From Flavobacteriaceae bacterium (GTDB lineage: Bacteria; Bacteroidota; Bacteroidia; Flavobacteriales; Flavobacteriaceae), in NCBI GenBank assembly GCA_947371275.1, contig CANBOV010000016.1:1-40886 (forward strand): DNA of 40,886 bases. The letters are read 5' to 3'. Shown piece after piece: positions 1-8,269 of this stretch. How positions within the stretch are numbered: the stretch's first letter is position 1; the number at the start of each line of letters is the position of its first letter. The position numbers were made by a program, and so were the translations under genes. Below the pieces are notes generated by a model. It was given only the letters and a program-made list of their open reading frames with translations, made no database searches and had not been told where the DNA came from.

Positions 1-42
1 CTCTTTTGCTGTTTTGGCAAGGGTTTGGATATGATGGGGTTA

Positions 43-149
43 AACCTGTATAGTTATTTTAGGACGGGTCAGGATGCGTCAAGAATGATATTTGTTTAAC
101 TAAAACAGGATTTATTTAATAACCTGTATAGTTATTTTAGGACGGGTCA
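43..149. repeat. 29-bp perfect direct repeat, two copies
   Basis: Positions 43-71 and 121-149 are identical over 29 bases (both start AACCTGTATAG and end GACGGGTCA), with 49 bases between them. The sequence is not coding. Reversed, it begins TGACCCGTCC, which could be the end of an insertion sequence or a dispersed intergenic repeat; no transposase lies nearby, so the origin is not known. Confidence 0.7.
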
Positions 150-485
150 AGGTTTGAGAGGTGGTTAGAGTAAAGTCTACCTAAAGGTATAGTAGGCTTT
201 AAGTAAACTCTATATAAACTCTGAGTAAACTCTATAGGATTTTAGATTGCTGATTTTTGAATGTTGATTGCAGCGTTTTTTTGTCTTTGAATATGGTGGT
301 GGGTAGGGATTCTGTCGACATTCGCTAAGTTCTTGTATAGATTCGCGCTATCGAGTGTTCTGGATTCCCGCCTTCGCGGGAAAGACAAGCTACGGAATTG
401 TTCTTAGAAGAAGTCCATTATCTCTTATCTATTTGTCTATCATCGCTTTCCAACAATCCAGCAATCCAATAATCTCATAAAAAAA

Positions 486-500
486 GCTCCCATTGGGAGC
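486..500. terminator. Bidirectional hairpin terminator
   Basis: GCTCCC and GGGAGC form a 6-bp stem with a 3-base loop (ATT). A run of A lies on the left and a run of T on the right, so it can end transcription from either side. It follows the stop codon of the minus-strand gene at 507-857 by a few bases. Confidence 0.85.
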
Positions 501-506
501 CTTTTT

Positions 507-857
507 TTATTTAAGGTAGATGTATTCTTGATATTCCATGCTGGTTTCTCGGGTGACTTTGCGTTGATCACGGGCTAGTTCTCTCATTGCTTCAACGCCT
601 TTGCGAGCGCAGCGCTTTACTTTGGTAAGGCGGGTAGAAAACTCGGCTAGCTGCTTCGCATCTTCTGGGCTGAGTTTTGGTTTTATCTGTTCTAGTAAGT
701 TGGTGAACTCATGCACGATTTCGCTGTTTTGTTCGTAATCGTCTTTTAATTCGTCTAGTAGTTCGTCGATTTCCTTGCTGATTTCCTTGCAGTGGTCTTC
801 GCTTTTCTTGTGCAGGTCTTCGATGATTTTCTTTTCTCTATTGCCAAAAAGTCCCAT
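507..857 (-). CDS. Small coiled-coil hypothetical protein
   Basis: A 116-residue protein of unknown function. I start it at the ATG at 857 (MGLFGNREKK), because the longer frame to 902 adds 15 residues that do not look like a natural N-terminus. It is rich in Glu, Lys, Asp and Leu with regular heptad-like spacing (residues 10-80), which suggests a long helical or coiled-coil fold. It has no signal peptide, membrane segment or catalytic motif, so it is probably cytoplasmic. A terminator lies immediately after its stop codon, and the efflux operon lies upstream on the same strand, about 100 bases away. No specific role can be assigned. Confidence 0.65.
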   Translation of the reverse strand: MGLFGNREKKIIEDLHKKSEDHCKEISKEIDELLDELKDDYEQNSEIVHEFTNLLEQIKPKLSPEDAKQLAEFSTRLTKVKRCARKGVEAMRELARDQRKVTRETSMEYQEYIYLK

Positions 858-960
858 GATTAAATATTTAAGTTGGTTGCTTTTCCAACGTAATTCACTC
901 AAATTTAAGGAAATAAAGTGGGATTATTGTTAAAATGTTAATAACTTCTACTCCTGTTGT

Positions 961-2535
961 TTAATGCATGGCTTCGCTGAGGTCAACTTTCTTTTTTCCT
1001 TTTTTTACTAGGAGGATGAAAGGGATGCAAAAGAGGAAGAGTAGGCCTAGGTAGAGGAATATGTCCATATAGGACAAGACCGTACTTTGTTTGGTTACCC
1101 CAAAGTCAAGGATTTTATAGGCTTTTTGTAGGGCTACTTCTGGGCTGAAGCCTTTGGCCATGAAACCTCTTTGGAGTGTGTTGAGTCGGTTTTGTACATT
1201 CACTTTAGTAGGGTCAAGGTGGGCGATGAGGTTGACTCTATGTACTTGACTGAAACGGGCGATGAAAGTGGTGATGATGGCGATTCCAAATGAACCTCCT
1301 AGTTGGCGCATCATTCCTGTGAATGCGGCGCCTTCACCTATGCTCTTGCCTTTAAGGGCGGATAGGGATAGGGTGGTGATAGGTACGAATAATAAACCGA
1401 GTCCGAGTCCGCGCACGATTAACGGCCAAAACATGTGTTCGGAACCCGTATCGGGGGTCATGATGTTGTGCATCCAGTAGGTGAATATGAAGAAGGCCAG
1501 GAAGCCCATGGCAACTAGGTAGGTTTGTGGTACGCCACGTTGGATTAATTTTCCAATCATGGGCATCATGAAGGCCACTGTTATGGAGCTAGGCACAAGG
1601 AGTAGACCGGCATCGGTAGCGGTCCAGCCTAAAATGGATTGGGTATAGATGGGTACGATGAAGGTGGTGCCGTAGAGGCCAAATCCCATGATGAAGCTCA
1701 TGACCACGCCTACTTTTAGATTGCTGTCTTTTAGTACGCTAAGATTTACTATAGGGTGCTTGTAGGTAAGTTGGCGCCAAATGAAGAAGAATAACCCCAT
1801 GAAACTTATAATAGATAATCTGACAATCCAGACATCGTTGAACCAGTCGTCTTGTTGGCCGTGCTCTAAAATGTATTGAAGCGAACCAATGAAGGCTGCT
1901 AGCAGGACAATTCCAAGCCAGTCGACTTGGTTGGCTTTTAGTTTTTCGCCATACTTCGGACTTCTAACGAACGAAAGCGTTAGGAGCGTCGCTACGATAC
2001 CAATGGGAAGGTTTATGTAAAAGATGTAGGGCCAGGAGAAGTTGTCTACTAGGTACCCTCCTAAGGGCGGTCCTAGGGTAGGACCTACAATTACACCCAT
2101 ACCGTAGATGGCTTGCGCCATACCCCGTTTTTCTAGCGGGTAGCTTTCGGTTATAATGGTTTGCGCGGTTACAAGAAGGGCGCCACCGCCCAAACCTTGG
2201 ATGAAACGGAAAGCTACGAGTTCCCAGATGTTATCGGCATTTCCACACATGAAGGAGGCGACTGTGAAGATGATGATGGATGCGGCAAAGTAGTTTCGGC
2301 GGCCGAACTGTTGGGATAACCAACTCGTCATGGGGATTACGATTACATTGGCAATGGCGTAGGCGGTGATGACCCATGCTACATCGGTTAGGGAAGCGCC
2401 AAGGCTACCGCGCATGTTATTGAGCGCCACATTGACAATGGTGGTGTCTACAATCTCCAGCAGGGCACAAAGGACTGCGGTGATGGTGATGATGGTGCGG
2501 CGGAAACCGTATTCTACTAAGTCTTCTTGGACCAT
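961..2535 (-). CDS. emrB: EmrB/QacA-type MFS drug efflux transporter (DHA2, 14 TM)
   Basis: A proton-driven drug exporter in the inner membrane. At 524 residues it fits the DHA2 family with 14 membrane helices. Recognisable motifs are D1 in helix 1 (VDTTIVNVAL, near residue 30), motif A in the loop after helix 2 (SQQFGRR, near 74) and antiporter motif C (GPTLGPPLGGYLVD, near 150). It is the last gene of the tetR-tolC-emrA-emrB operon and would work with EmrA and the TolC-like protein as a channel spanning both membranes. Its substrate cannot be read from sequence; this family usually exports hydrophobic drugs or dyes. The 75-base gap before it contains short tandem ATTCCAA repeats. Confidence 0.93.
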   Translation of the reverse strand: MVQEDLVEYGFRRTIITITAVLCALLEIVDTTIVNVALNNMRGSLGASLTDVAWVITAYAIANVIVIPMTSWLSQQFGRRNYFAASIIIFTVASFMCGNADNIWELVAFRFIQGLGGGALLVTAQTIITESYPLEKRGMAQAIYGMGVIVGPTLGPPLGGYLVDNFSWPYIFYINLPIGIVATLLTLSFVRSPKYGEKLKANQVDWLGIVLLAAFIGSLQYILEHGQQDDWFNDVWIVRLSIISFMGLFFFIWRQLTYKHPIVNLSVLKDSNLKVGVVMSFIMGFGLYGTTFIVPIYTQSILGWTATDAGLLLVPSSITVAFMMPMIGKLIQRGVPQTYLVAMGFLAFFIFTYWMHNIMTPDTGSEHMFWPLIVRGLGLGLLFVPITTLSLSALKGKSIGEGAAFTGMMRQLGGSFGIAIITTFIARFSQVHRVNLIAHLDPTKVNVQNRLNTLQRGFMAKGFSPEVALQKAYKILDFGVTKQSTVLSYMDIFLYLGLLFLFCIPFILLVKKGKKKVDLSEAMH

Positions 2536-2580
2536 AGCTATTATTTTTTATTCTTTAAATGTTTGAAATTCCAATGGGAA

Positions 2581-2601
2581 AATTCCAAATTCCAAATTCC
2601 A
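2581..2601. repeat. Short tandem repeat ATTCCAA
   Basis: Between emrB and emrA the 7-base unit ATTCCAA is repeated about three times, with looser copies on both sides. Similar AATTCC-rich sequence occurs again at about 22345-22360 between ridA and lptD, so it looks like common intergenic filler of this genome rather than a regulatory site. Confidence 0.6.
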
Positions 2602-2610
2602 ATTTTCAAA

Positions 2611-3690
2611 TTACTTTAGTATTACGTCTACGTCTACGTTCATTCCGGAGCGCAGGAGTTTTACTTTTTCTTTATCGTTATTATCGGTGAAGTTGATTCT
2701 TATGGGTAATCTTTGTACAGTTTTCACAAAGTTTCCGCTGGCGTTGTCTGGGGGCAAAAGGGAGAATTTAGAACCAGTGGCAGGGGAGAAAGAGTGTACT
2801 TCGCCTTCGAATTCATCGCCTGGAAAAGCATCGATTTTGAGTTTTACTTTTTGACCTTCGCGCATTTTGTTGAGTTGGGTTTCTTTGAAATTGGCTACTA
2901 CCCATACGTCGTTGTTGTTGATTAGGTAGAACATGGATTGGCCAGGTTGCACTAATTGACCAGGTTGCAGGTCTACGGTAGACACTTGTCCGTCAATCGA
3001 AGCAGTTACTATGGTATAGCCCAAGTTTAAGTTGGCCGCATCCAAAGCCGCTTGTGCTTTTTTCACGTTGGCTGCAGCTACTAATACCTGTTTGTTGCTC
3101 ACGTTGGTGCGCGCTGACGCTACGGTTCTTTGGAAGGAGGAGGCTTTTTGTTGGTCTTGCAGGATTTGCAATTGGCTTTGCGCTTCTTGTTTGGCCGCTT
3201 CTGCTTGTTCGAATTGCTGTTTTGTAATCGAGTGGTTTTTGTATAAGTTGTTGTATCGCTCGAAGTCGGCCCCCGCTCTTCTTAGACGGATTTTGGCTGT
3301 TTCGATACTACCTGAAGCCGATTGTACATTGGCCTCAGAAACAGAAACGTTGGCTTGTGCCGTACCGGTGTCGGCTTTGGCAACCTCTAGACTGTTTTCT
3401 GCCGCGGCTAAGTTGGCTTTGGCTTCTTCTAGTTTGACTAGGTAGTCATTTTTATCGATGACAAAAAGCGTGTCTCCTTTTTTAACCACGTCGTTATCTT
3501 TTACGAATACTTTGGTGATGTATCCGCCCACTCTTGGGATGATGGGATTCATTTTTTTGGCTACTTGTGCATCATCGGTGGTTTCGTGGGAGAGGGAATG
3601 GATGTATTTGTATCCGCCGTAGGTTAGACCCACCGCTAGTAAAACGATGAAGATTAGGGTAAATTTTTTATTGGTTTGTTTATTTTCCAT
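2611..3690 (-). CDS. emrA: HlyD/EmrA-type membrane fusion protein
   Basis: The periplasmic adaptor of the tripartite pump, 359 residues. There is one N-terminal membrane anchor (residues about 10-28). A lipoyl-like half motif follows (PRVGGYITKVFVKDNDVVKKGD, residues 50-70), then a long Ala/Gln/Glu-rich coiled-coil hairpin (about 80-220). The second lipoyl half and beta-barrel come next (DGQVSTVDLQPGQLVQPGQ, about 235-255). It starts 11 bases after the tolC-like gene and precedes emrB in the same operon. It links the inner-membrane transporter to the outer-membrane channel. The domain order is typical of EmrA, so I am confident of the family. Confidence 0.92.
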   Translation of the reverse strand: MENKQTNKKFTLIFIVLLAVGLTYGGYKYIHSLSHETTDDAQVAKKMNPIIPRVGGYITKVFVKDNDVVKKGDTLFVIDKNDYLVKLEEAKANLAAAENSLEVAKADTGTAQANVSVSEANVQSASGSIETAKIRLRRAGADFERYNNLYKNHSITKQQFEQAEAAKQEAQSQLQILQDQQKASSFQRTVASARTNVSNKQVLVAAANVKKAQAALDAANLNLGYTIVTASIDGQVSTVDLQPGQLVQPGQSMFYLINNNDVWVVANFKETQLNKMREGQKVKLKIDAFPGDEFEGEVHSFSPATGSKFSLLPPDNASGNFVKTVQRLPIRINFTDNNDKEKVKLLRSGMNVDVDVILK

Positions 3691-3701
3691 GGTGTTTGAC
3701 T

Positions 3702-5033
3702 TTAGTTTTGATTGATGCTTAAAGAGTTGATTAATTTACCGTTGGCGAATTGGAGTTCGTAGTATTTCTGCGCGATATCCGCCTTCGAAAGCGCTTGGTT
3801 GATTTTGGCTTGGAGTTGTTGGTTATCGGCTTCTAGCAAATCGTTTGTATCGGCAAGGCTGTTGTCGTAATTATCTTTTACGATGCGGTAGTTTTCGGTG
3901 GCTTGTTCCAAGGCTTTTTCGTAAACGGTACTTTGCTTAAGGGAAAGCGTATAGTTTTCTTTGGCTTGGAAGGTTTCTTCTTTGATTTGGTCGTTTAGCA
4001 GCGCTACTTCAACTTCGGTTTCTTTGGCCTTGCTTTGGGCTAATTTGATTTGCTTACTGTTTTTGAAGATATTGGCTAAGTCATAGGAAACGCCAACGCC
4101 GACGTTCATAGCATTAGTTACAGTTAGCACATTGTTTAGATCAAAGGCTATGTAGCCACCGGTTAATGAAAGAGAAGGGTAGTAGTTTCCTTTGGCTATT
4201 TTGATACCGCTCTCGGCAGCAGCTTTTCTAAGCTCCATGGCTTTTAAATCGTTTCGTTCGCCTGTTGTCGTATTCCCTATATTGCTTTGCATCTCTCTTT
4301 TGATTGCTTCGATGTCAATTTCGACCGCTGTATTCTCAGGAAGTTTCAATAGCGTAATCAAGCGGTAATTGGCAATGGCAGTATTTTTCTTGGCGTTGTC
4401 TAGAGACAACTGTATGTTGGATTGTTGTAATTGTGCTTTTAAAAGATCATTGCGGGCAATTAGGCCATTTTCCTCCATGGCTTTGAAGTCTTTTACGCGT
4501 TGCTCGGCCGTTTTGAGATTGTCTTCTATTAGGTCGGTTATTTGCTGTGCCTTGTACAAAGTCGAGAACAACGACACTACTTCTAGTCCTATTTCTTCTT
4601 TAGAATGCTTTTCTGCAAACGTTTCTGCCTTGTACATGCTTTGAGATGCCTCAATGCTGTTCTTTAGCTTAAAACCATTAAAAACAGGCATGGTCATATT
4701 GACTTGTCCTAATACCAATTGGTCAATTTTGAGCGGAGCTGCATTAGAGCCACTGCCGGAAGTGTTGCTGGATTGAATATTGGAATCCACGTGGGCACTG
4801 GAGAGGCGTAGGTATTGCCCAGAAGCTTTAAGGCTAGGGTATTGATTATTTTTGGTAGTTTCAAGTTCCAATTGGGAGGTTGTCACTTTAGTTTTGGCCA
4901 AAGCGGCAGCGTCACTATTGGTAACTGCGATCTCTACTGCTTCTTTGAGGGTTAGTAGTTTTTTGTCTTGCGCTTGGCTATGAGTGCTGGCCAAGAGGAG
5001 TAAGGGGATGAGTAATAGTTTACTTTTCGTCAT
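3702..5033 (-). CDS. TolC-family outer membrane efflux protein
   Basis: The outer-membrane channel of the pump, 443 residues, close to the normal TolC size. It has a cleavable signal peptide (LLLIPLLLLASTHSQAQ, cut near residue 21). Two internally similar halves follow, each with long amphipathic helices rich in Ala, Gln, Lys and Leu. The start codon at 5033 overlaps the end of tetR by 14 bases, which indicates translational coupling. It forms the exit duct for substrates passed on by EmrB and EmrA. Placing the TolC gene first among the pump genes is common in Bacteroidota. Confidence 0.92.
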   Translation of the reverse strand: MTKSKLLLIPLLLLASTHSQAQDKKLLTLKEAVEIAVTNSDAAALAKTKVTTSQLELETTKNNQYPSLKASGQYLRLSSAHVDSNIQSSNTSGSGSNAAPLKIDQLVLGQVNMTMPVFNGFKLKNSIEASQSMYKAETFAEKHSKEEIGLEVVSLFSTLYKAQQITDLIEDNLKTAEQRVKDFKAMEENGLIARNDLLKAQLQQSNIQLSLDNAKKNTAIANYRLITLLKLPENTAVEIDIEAIKREMQSNIGNTTTGERNDLKAMELRKAAAESGIKIAKGNYYPSLSLTGGYIAFDLNNVLTVTNAMNVGVGVSYDLANIFKNSKQIKLAQSKAKETEVEVALLNDQIKEETFQAKENYTLSLKQSTVYEKALEQATENYRIVKDNYDNSLADTNDLLEADNQQLQAKINQALSKADIAQKYYELQFANGKLINSLSINQN

Positions 5034-5646
5034 ATACTAGCAAAGCTTTGATGGTTTTTTGAATGTGTTGGGTGAGGGTGGTAGCGACATAATGGTTGTA
5101 GGCTTCCTCAGAAGTTAGGTTTAGGATTTTTAGGTATAAGGGTTTGTTCATGTGGAATTGGAAATAGGTTCCCATGATGACTGGAGGGAGTAAATCGACG
5201 TTGATGTCTTTTTGAAATACGCCTGAGTCTTGCCCTTCTTTGATGATATTTTTGAATGTTTCTAGGTTGCTGCGTTTCATCTCGGTGAAGCTATCAAAGT
5301 TGAGTTCTCTTTTTTTGGTTGAAAACTCGAAATGGACGATTTGGTAGATACAGCGGTTCTTATTGATGCGGCTGATGTAGAGTTCGATTAGTTTGTCTAC
5401 TTTTTCAAAAGGGGGCAGGTTTTCGTTATAGATGCTTTCGAGTTGCAATCGCATGTCGGCTATCCTATTCACGACGATGGCTTCCAGTAATTTTTCTTTG
5501 GAGCCAAAGTAGTAGGATATCATGGCGATATTGATGTTGGCTTTTTTTGCGATGTCCCTGATTGAAGTACCGTCAAATCCTTCTTCGGCAAACAGCTGTT
5601 CGGCTACTTGTAGAATTTCGATTTGCTTTTCGTTAAATTCAGTCAT
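5020..5646 (-). CDS. TetR-family repressor of the efflux operon
   Basis: A 208-residue regulator. The N-terminal helix-turn-helix is clear (TSIRDIAKKANINIAMISYY, about residues 27-46, followed by FGSKEKLLEAI). The variable C-terminal half is the likely ligand pocket. It is the first gene of the operon and overlaps the tolC-like gene by 14 bases. Its promoter region carries two nearly identical 16-bp palindromes overlapping the -7 box, so autorepression together with control of the pump is very likely. Drugs or other small molecules would release it; the inducer is unknown. Confidence 0.92.
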   Translation of the reverse strand: MTEFNEKQIEILQVAEQLFAEEGFDGTSIRDIAKKANINIAMISYYFGSKEKLLEAIVVNRIADMRLQLESIYNENLPPFEKVDKLIELYISRINKNRCIYQIVHFEFSTKKRELNFDSFTEMKRSNLETFKNIIKEGQDSGVFQKDINVDLLPPVIMGTYFQFHMNKPLYLKILNLTSEEAYNHYVATTLTQHIQKTIKALLVYDEK

Positions 5647-5671
5647 ATTTGTGGTTGTTATTAAACAAGGA

Positions 5672-5679
5672 CAAAGTTA
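5672..5679 (-). promoter_or_regulatory. -7 box of the tetR-efflux operon
   Basis: On the minus strand this reads TAACTTTG, a perfect match to the Bacteroidota -7 box TAnnTTTG, 25 bases upstream of the tetR start codon. The first operator palindrome overlaps it by three bases. Confidence 0.65.
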
Positions 5680-5709
5680 AACAAATGTTTAAATTAAACG
5701 ATTGTTTAA
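5677..5709. promoter_or_regulatory. Two tandem TetR operators
   Basis: Two 16-bp palindromes lie side by side: TTAAACAAATGTTTAA (5677-5692) and TTAAACGATTGTTTAA (5694-5709). Both have the arms TTAAAC and GTTTAA around four variable bases, with centres 17 bases apart. A weaker third copy may exist at 5717-5731. They cover the region just upstream of the -7 box, where bound repressor would block RNA polymerase. That they bind the TetR protein encoded next to them is inferred from position and symmetry. Confidence 0.75.
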
Positions 5710-5838
5710 ATCGAATTTAACAATTATTTAATCTGATAAAATGGTATAGATATATTCTATAGTGAATGTTTAAAATTATATAAATGAATATATTATACTA
5801 TTTTATGTGAAGTGTAAATTCAAATATAATAATGAGTA

Positions 5839-6408
5839 TTATCTTTCGAGCCAATTCTTTAAAATCGTCATTCCTTGAGGAGTTAAGATACTTTCGGGAT
5901 GGAATTGCACCCCTTTTAGGTCGTAATTTTGGTGTCGGATCGACATGATGTGACCGTCTTCGTTTAGTGAAGTAACAATTAATTCGTTGGCTATAGTATG
6001 TGGGTCTATGACCCAAGAATGATAGTGCCCGGCTTCGAATACTGGATCGATGTTGGTAAATAGTGTCTCACTAGTATCTTTTATAGTTACTTTAGAAGAA
6101 ATACCGTGAAGTACTGGTTTTAAATTAATTAATGGGGAATTAAAAACTTCGGCGATCGCTTGTAGGCCTAAACAAATACCCAGTATGCTTTTGGAAGCGG
6201 CATAGGTTATGATAGTTTCTTTTAAAAGGCCTGCTTCGCTGGGTAGACCGGGTCCGGGAGACAGCAGTATTTTAGAGTAAGGCTTTAAGTCATCTAGTTC
6301 AAATTCGTCGTTTCTGTAAACTACTACAGTTGCGTTTAGCGATTCTAGGTAGTGGACTAGGTTGTAAGTAAAGCTATCATAGTTGTCAATAACGGCTATT
6401 GTAATCAT
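5839..6408 (-). CDS. Glutamine amidotransferase, TrpG/PabA type
   Basis: Component II of anthranilate or aminodeoxychorismate synthase: it hydrolyses glutamine and passes ammonia to the chorismate-binding partner. At 189 residues it is a full-length class I amidotransferase. The catalytic Cys79 lies in GICLGLQAI, and His170 and Glu172 lie in FHPES; the oxyanion strand is LLSPGPGLP near residue 50. The residue after CLG is Leu where His is usual. No trpE, pabB or other trp gene is nearby, so the sequence does not decide between tryptophan and folate synthesis; isolation from a trp operon slightly favours PabA. Confidence 0.9.
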   Translation of the reverse strand: MITIAVIDNYDSFTYNLVHYLESLNATVVVYRNDEFELDDLKPYSKILLSPGPGLPSEAGLLKETIITYAASKSILGICLGLQAIAEVFNSPLINLKPVLHGISSKVTIKDTSETLFTNIDPVFEAGHYHSWVIDPHTIANELIVTSLNEDGHIMSIRHQNYDLKGVQFHPESILTPQGMTILKNWLER

Positions 6409-6460
6409 GTTGCGACGGGGATTTGAATTGCAAAGATGGCTAATTTTTTAAAACAAAAAA

Positions 6461-6482
6461 CCCCGAAAATTTCTTTTCGAGG
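6461..6482 (-). terminator. Terminator of the marR-nitroreductase-yceI operon
   Basis: Arms CCCCGAAAA (6461-6469) and TTTTCGAGG (6474-6482) pair with one mismatch around a 4-base loop. On the minus strand a T run follows (the A run at 6454-6460). It lies about 30 bases after the yceI stop codon. Confidence 0.85.
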
Positions 6483-6513
6483 TCTTTCTTTTCATAGCAA
6501 TTGTTCCTAGGAA

Positions 6514-7080
6514 TTAGAACTGTAGGTTAACAGTTAAATCGAAATCATCATTGATTGTTTTGTCACCAAGGTTATCAAAGAAGCTACCAGAACCATATTT
6601 GATACCATATTTAGTTCGGTTTACTTTTAATTCAGCAGTTGCTGTATTGTCTTTCGTTGTTAATTCAAAGCTTACTGGGTTTGTAATGCCTTTTATGGTT
6701 AGGTCGGCCGTTACATTATAAACTCCTTTTGATTTCTCACCAATTCTAGTAAATTTTAAAGTAGCGGTTGGATTTTTATCCGTACCAAAGAAATCTTCTG
6801 ATTTTAAGTGGCCGTTTAATTTATCTTTCCAATCTCCTGTTAGATCAGTATCAGTTAGTGACGTCATGTCAACGGTAAAGTTACCACCAACTACTTTTCC
6901 AATTTTGAAGATTAGGGTACCTTCTTTGAAGTTTACGGTTCCAGTGTGCTGTCCTGTTACTTTTTTACCTAACCAAGTAATGGTACTTTTCTCAGCGTTG
7001 ATTTTTTTGGTTTGCGCCGTAGCTACTGTAGTTCCAAAAGCAACTAATAAGGCTATGGCAATTGTTTTTACATTTTTCAT
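6514..7080 (-). CDS. YceI-family secreted lipid-binding protein
   Basis: A periplasmic protein of the YceI family, 188 residues. The family is a lipocalin-like barrel that binds polyisoprenoid or similar lipid chains. A signal peptide is clear (MKNVKTIAIALLVAFGTTVATAQ). Family features include STITWLGKKVTGQHTGTV near residue 35 and the conserved GxxxFDNLGDKTINDDFDL end. It lies 26 bases after the nitroreductase gene and is followed by a strong terminator, so it is the last gene of a three-gene operon under the MarR regulator. This links it to a stress or redox response, though its ligand is unknown. Confidence 0.92.
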   Translation of the reverse strand: MKNVKTIAIALLVAFGTTVATAQTKKINAEKSTITWLGKKVTGQHTGTVNFKEGTLIFKIGKVVGGNFTVDMTSLTDTDLTGDWKDKLNGHLKSEDFFGTDKNPTATLKFTRIGEKSKGVYNVTADLTIKGITNPVSFELTTKDNTATAELKVNRTKYGIKYGSGSFFDNLGDKTINDDFDLTVNLQF

Positions 7081-7106
7081 TTTTAAATTGTTTTAAAGTT
7101 AATTGA

Positions 7107-7739
7107 TTATAAAGTAATAAATAGGTCTTCATTTGATTTGCGCACTTTGGCACCGTGTTGTGTTGCGTCTTCTTCGTGACGGTATCCAACTGCGGCTACT
7201 ACAGCAGCATTAAGATTGAGTTTGTCTAACCCTAAAATTTCATTGTATTGGCCAGCGACAAAGCCTTCCATAGGGGTAACGTCAATTTTTAATTCGGCCG
7301 CTGCATTTAATAAGTTACTTAATGCGATATAGGTTTGTTTAGCGGTCCAAGTATTTTTGACTTCCTCTGGCATTCCGCCTACCGCACCTTTCATATAATC
7401 TCCGTATCCGGCTAATGCTTCTACAGGAACGTTTCTCGTTTCAGAAACATTTTTAATATAACTGTCTACATCGGCATCAGTCACGGTTGTTTGATTGGCA
7501 AATACAATCAGGTGTGAAGCATCTACGATTTGGGTTTGTCCCCATGAAGCCGGTTGAAGCTTTGCTCTTAATTCAGTATTCTCCACGATGATCACTTTGT
7601 AAAGTTGGAGACCAAACGAAGAAGCGGACAAACGAATGGCTTCTTTTAAAGTATTTAGGTCACTTTCAGATACTTTTTTAGTGGTATCGAATTTTTTGGT
7701 TGCATAACGCCATTTGGCATTTTCATTAAAATTACTCAT
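7107..7739 (-). CDS. Nitroreductase-family NAD(P)H oxidoreductase (NfsB-like)
   Basis: An FMN-dependent oxidoreductase of 210 residues, likely a cytoplasmic homodimer that reduces quinones or nitro compounds. The N-terminal RYATKKFD motif (residues 11-18) binds FMN phosphate; the ASSFGLQLYKVIIV segment (about 40-53) and the C-terminal GYRHEEDATQ with a following KVRKS (about 185-202) are family landmarks. It starts 9 bases after the marR gene, so both are made from one transcript. MarR regulators next to such enzymes usually sense quinones, aromatic acids or oxidants. The true substrate cannot be told from sequence. Confidence 0.92.
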   Translation of the reverse strand: MSNFNENAKWRYATKKFDTTKKVSESDLNTLKEAIRLSASSFGLQLYKVIIVENTELRAKLQPASWGQTQIVDASHLIVFANQTTVTDADVDSYIKNVSETRNVPVEALAGYGDYMKGAVGGMPEEVKNTWTAKQTYIALSNLLNAAAELKIDVTPMEGFVAGQYNEILGLDKLNLNAAVVAAVGYRHEEDATQHGAKVRKSNEDLFITL

Positions 7740-7748
7740 AGTTTTTTT

Positions 7749-8210
7749 TTAAAGAGTTATTGTTCTGTATTTTTCTAATAAAGAGTTTAATTGCTGTAAT
7801 TCAACTTGGCTAAGATTTGAGGCGAATAGTTGTTCGTGTTCGTTTACTTTAGGATCCAATTCTGCTAAAACGTTCAATCCTTTTGAAGTGATTGCCACTT
7901 CTATTTTTCTTCGGTTCTCTGGGCAAACTTCGCGAGTAACAAACTCTTTTAAGAGTAACTTGTCTATTAATCGGGTAGTGTTACTGTTTTTGGCAAGCAT
8001 ACGTTCTTGGATGATACACATATTGGCCGGATTGCCTTTTTGTCCTCTAAGGATGCGCAAGACATTGTATTGCTCTCCTGATAAGTCAAAAGGTTTTAAT
8101 AGTTCTAGAAACTTATCGTTGATTACATTCTGTGTATACATAATGCTCAAGATGGCTTTTTTTGCATCATCCATAATAACATTTGATTTTATGACTTCTT
8201 CGATTTTCAT
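7749..8210 (-). CDS. MarR-family transcriptional regulator
   Basis: A 153-residue winged-helix regulator. I start it at the ATG at 8210 (MKIEEVIKSNVIM), because the longer frame to 8276 runs through the promoter and operators. The DNA-binding core is visible: FDLSGEQYNVLRILRG, then a recognition region ending in SNTTRLIDKLLLKEFVTR, then the wing CPENRRKIEVAIT. It is the first gene of the operon with the nitroreductase and yceI. Two palindromes with the shared core TTGTAnnTACAA overlap its promoter, so autorepression is likely. An effector such as a phenolic compound or oxidant is probable but unproven. Confidence 0.92.
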   Translation of the reverse strand: MKIEEVIKSNVIMDDAKKAILSIMYTQNVINDKFLELLKPFDLSGEQYNVLRILRGQKGNPANMCIIQERMLAKNSNTTRLIDKLLLKEFVTREVCPENRRKIEVAITSKGLNVLAELDPKVNEHEQLFASNLSQVELQQLNSLLEKYRTITL

Positions 8211-8225
8211 AATTACACATACAAT

Positions 8226-8269
8226 ATTTGTAGGTACAAATGTAAAACATTTTATTGTTGTATATACAA
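8226..8269. promoter_or_regulatory. Paired MarR operators
   Basis: Two perfect palindromes share the core TTGTAnnTACAA: ATTTGTAGGTACAAAT (8226-8241) and TTGTATATACAA (8258-8269). Their centres are 30 bases apart, about three helical turns, so two dimers could bind the same face of the DNA. One overlaps the -7 box and the other the upstream TTTG. Binding by the adjacent MarR protein is inferred. Confidence 0.75.
8237..8244 (-). promoter_or_regulatory. -7 box of the marR operon
   Basis: The minus strand reads TACATTTG, matching TAnnTTTG, 26 bases upstream of the marR ATG. A TTTG (8267-8270 on this strand) lies 22 bases further upstream as a possible -33 element. Confidence 0.65.

Larger units (their letters stand above)
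1..506. other. Non-coding left edge with repeats
   Basis: No convincing coding region is visible here. It contains a 29-bp direct repeat (listed separately), several short repeats of the type GTAAACTCTAT between 180 and 240, and a small perfect hairpin at 365-382 (arms TTCCCGC and GCGGGAA, loop CTTC). That hairpin is of the dispersed GC-rich intergenic type seen in many bacterial genomes. The right end holds a hairpin terminator. Confidence 0.6.

Noticed and set aside
3032..3445. Plus-strand frame of 137 codons inside emrA
   Set aside because: It mirrors the Ala-rich coiled coil of EmrA and has a Cys/Ala/Leu composition typical of an antisense shadow.
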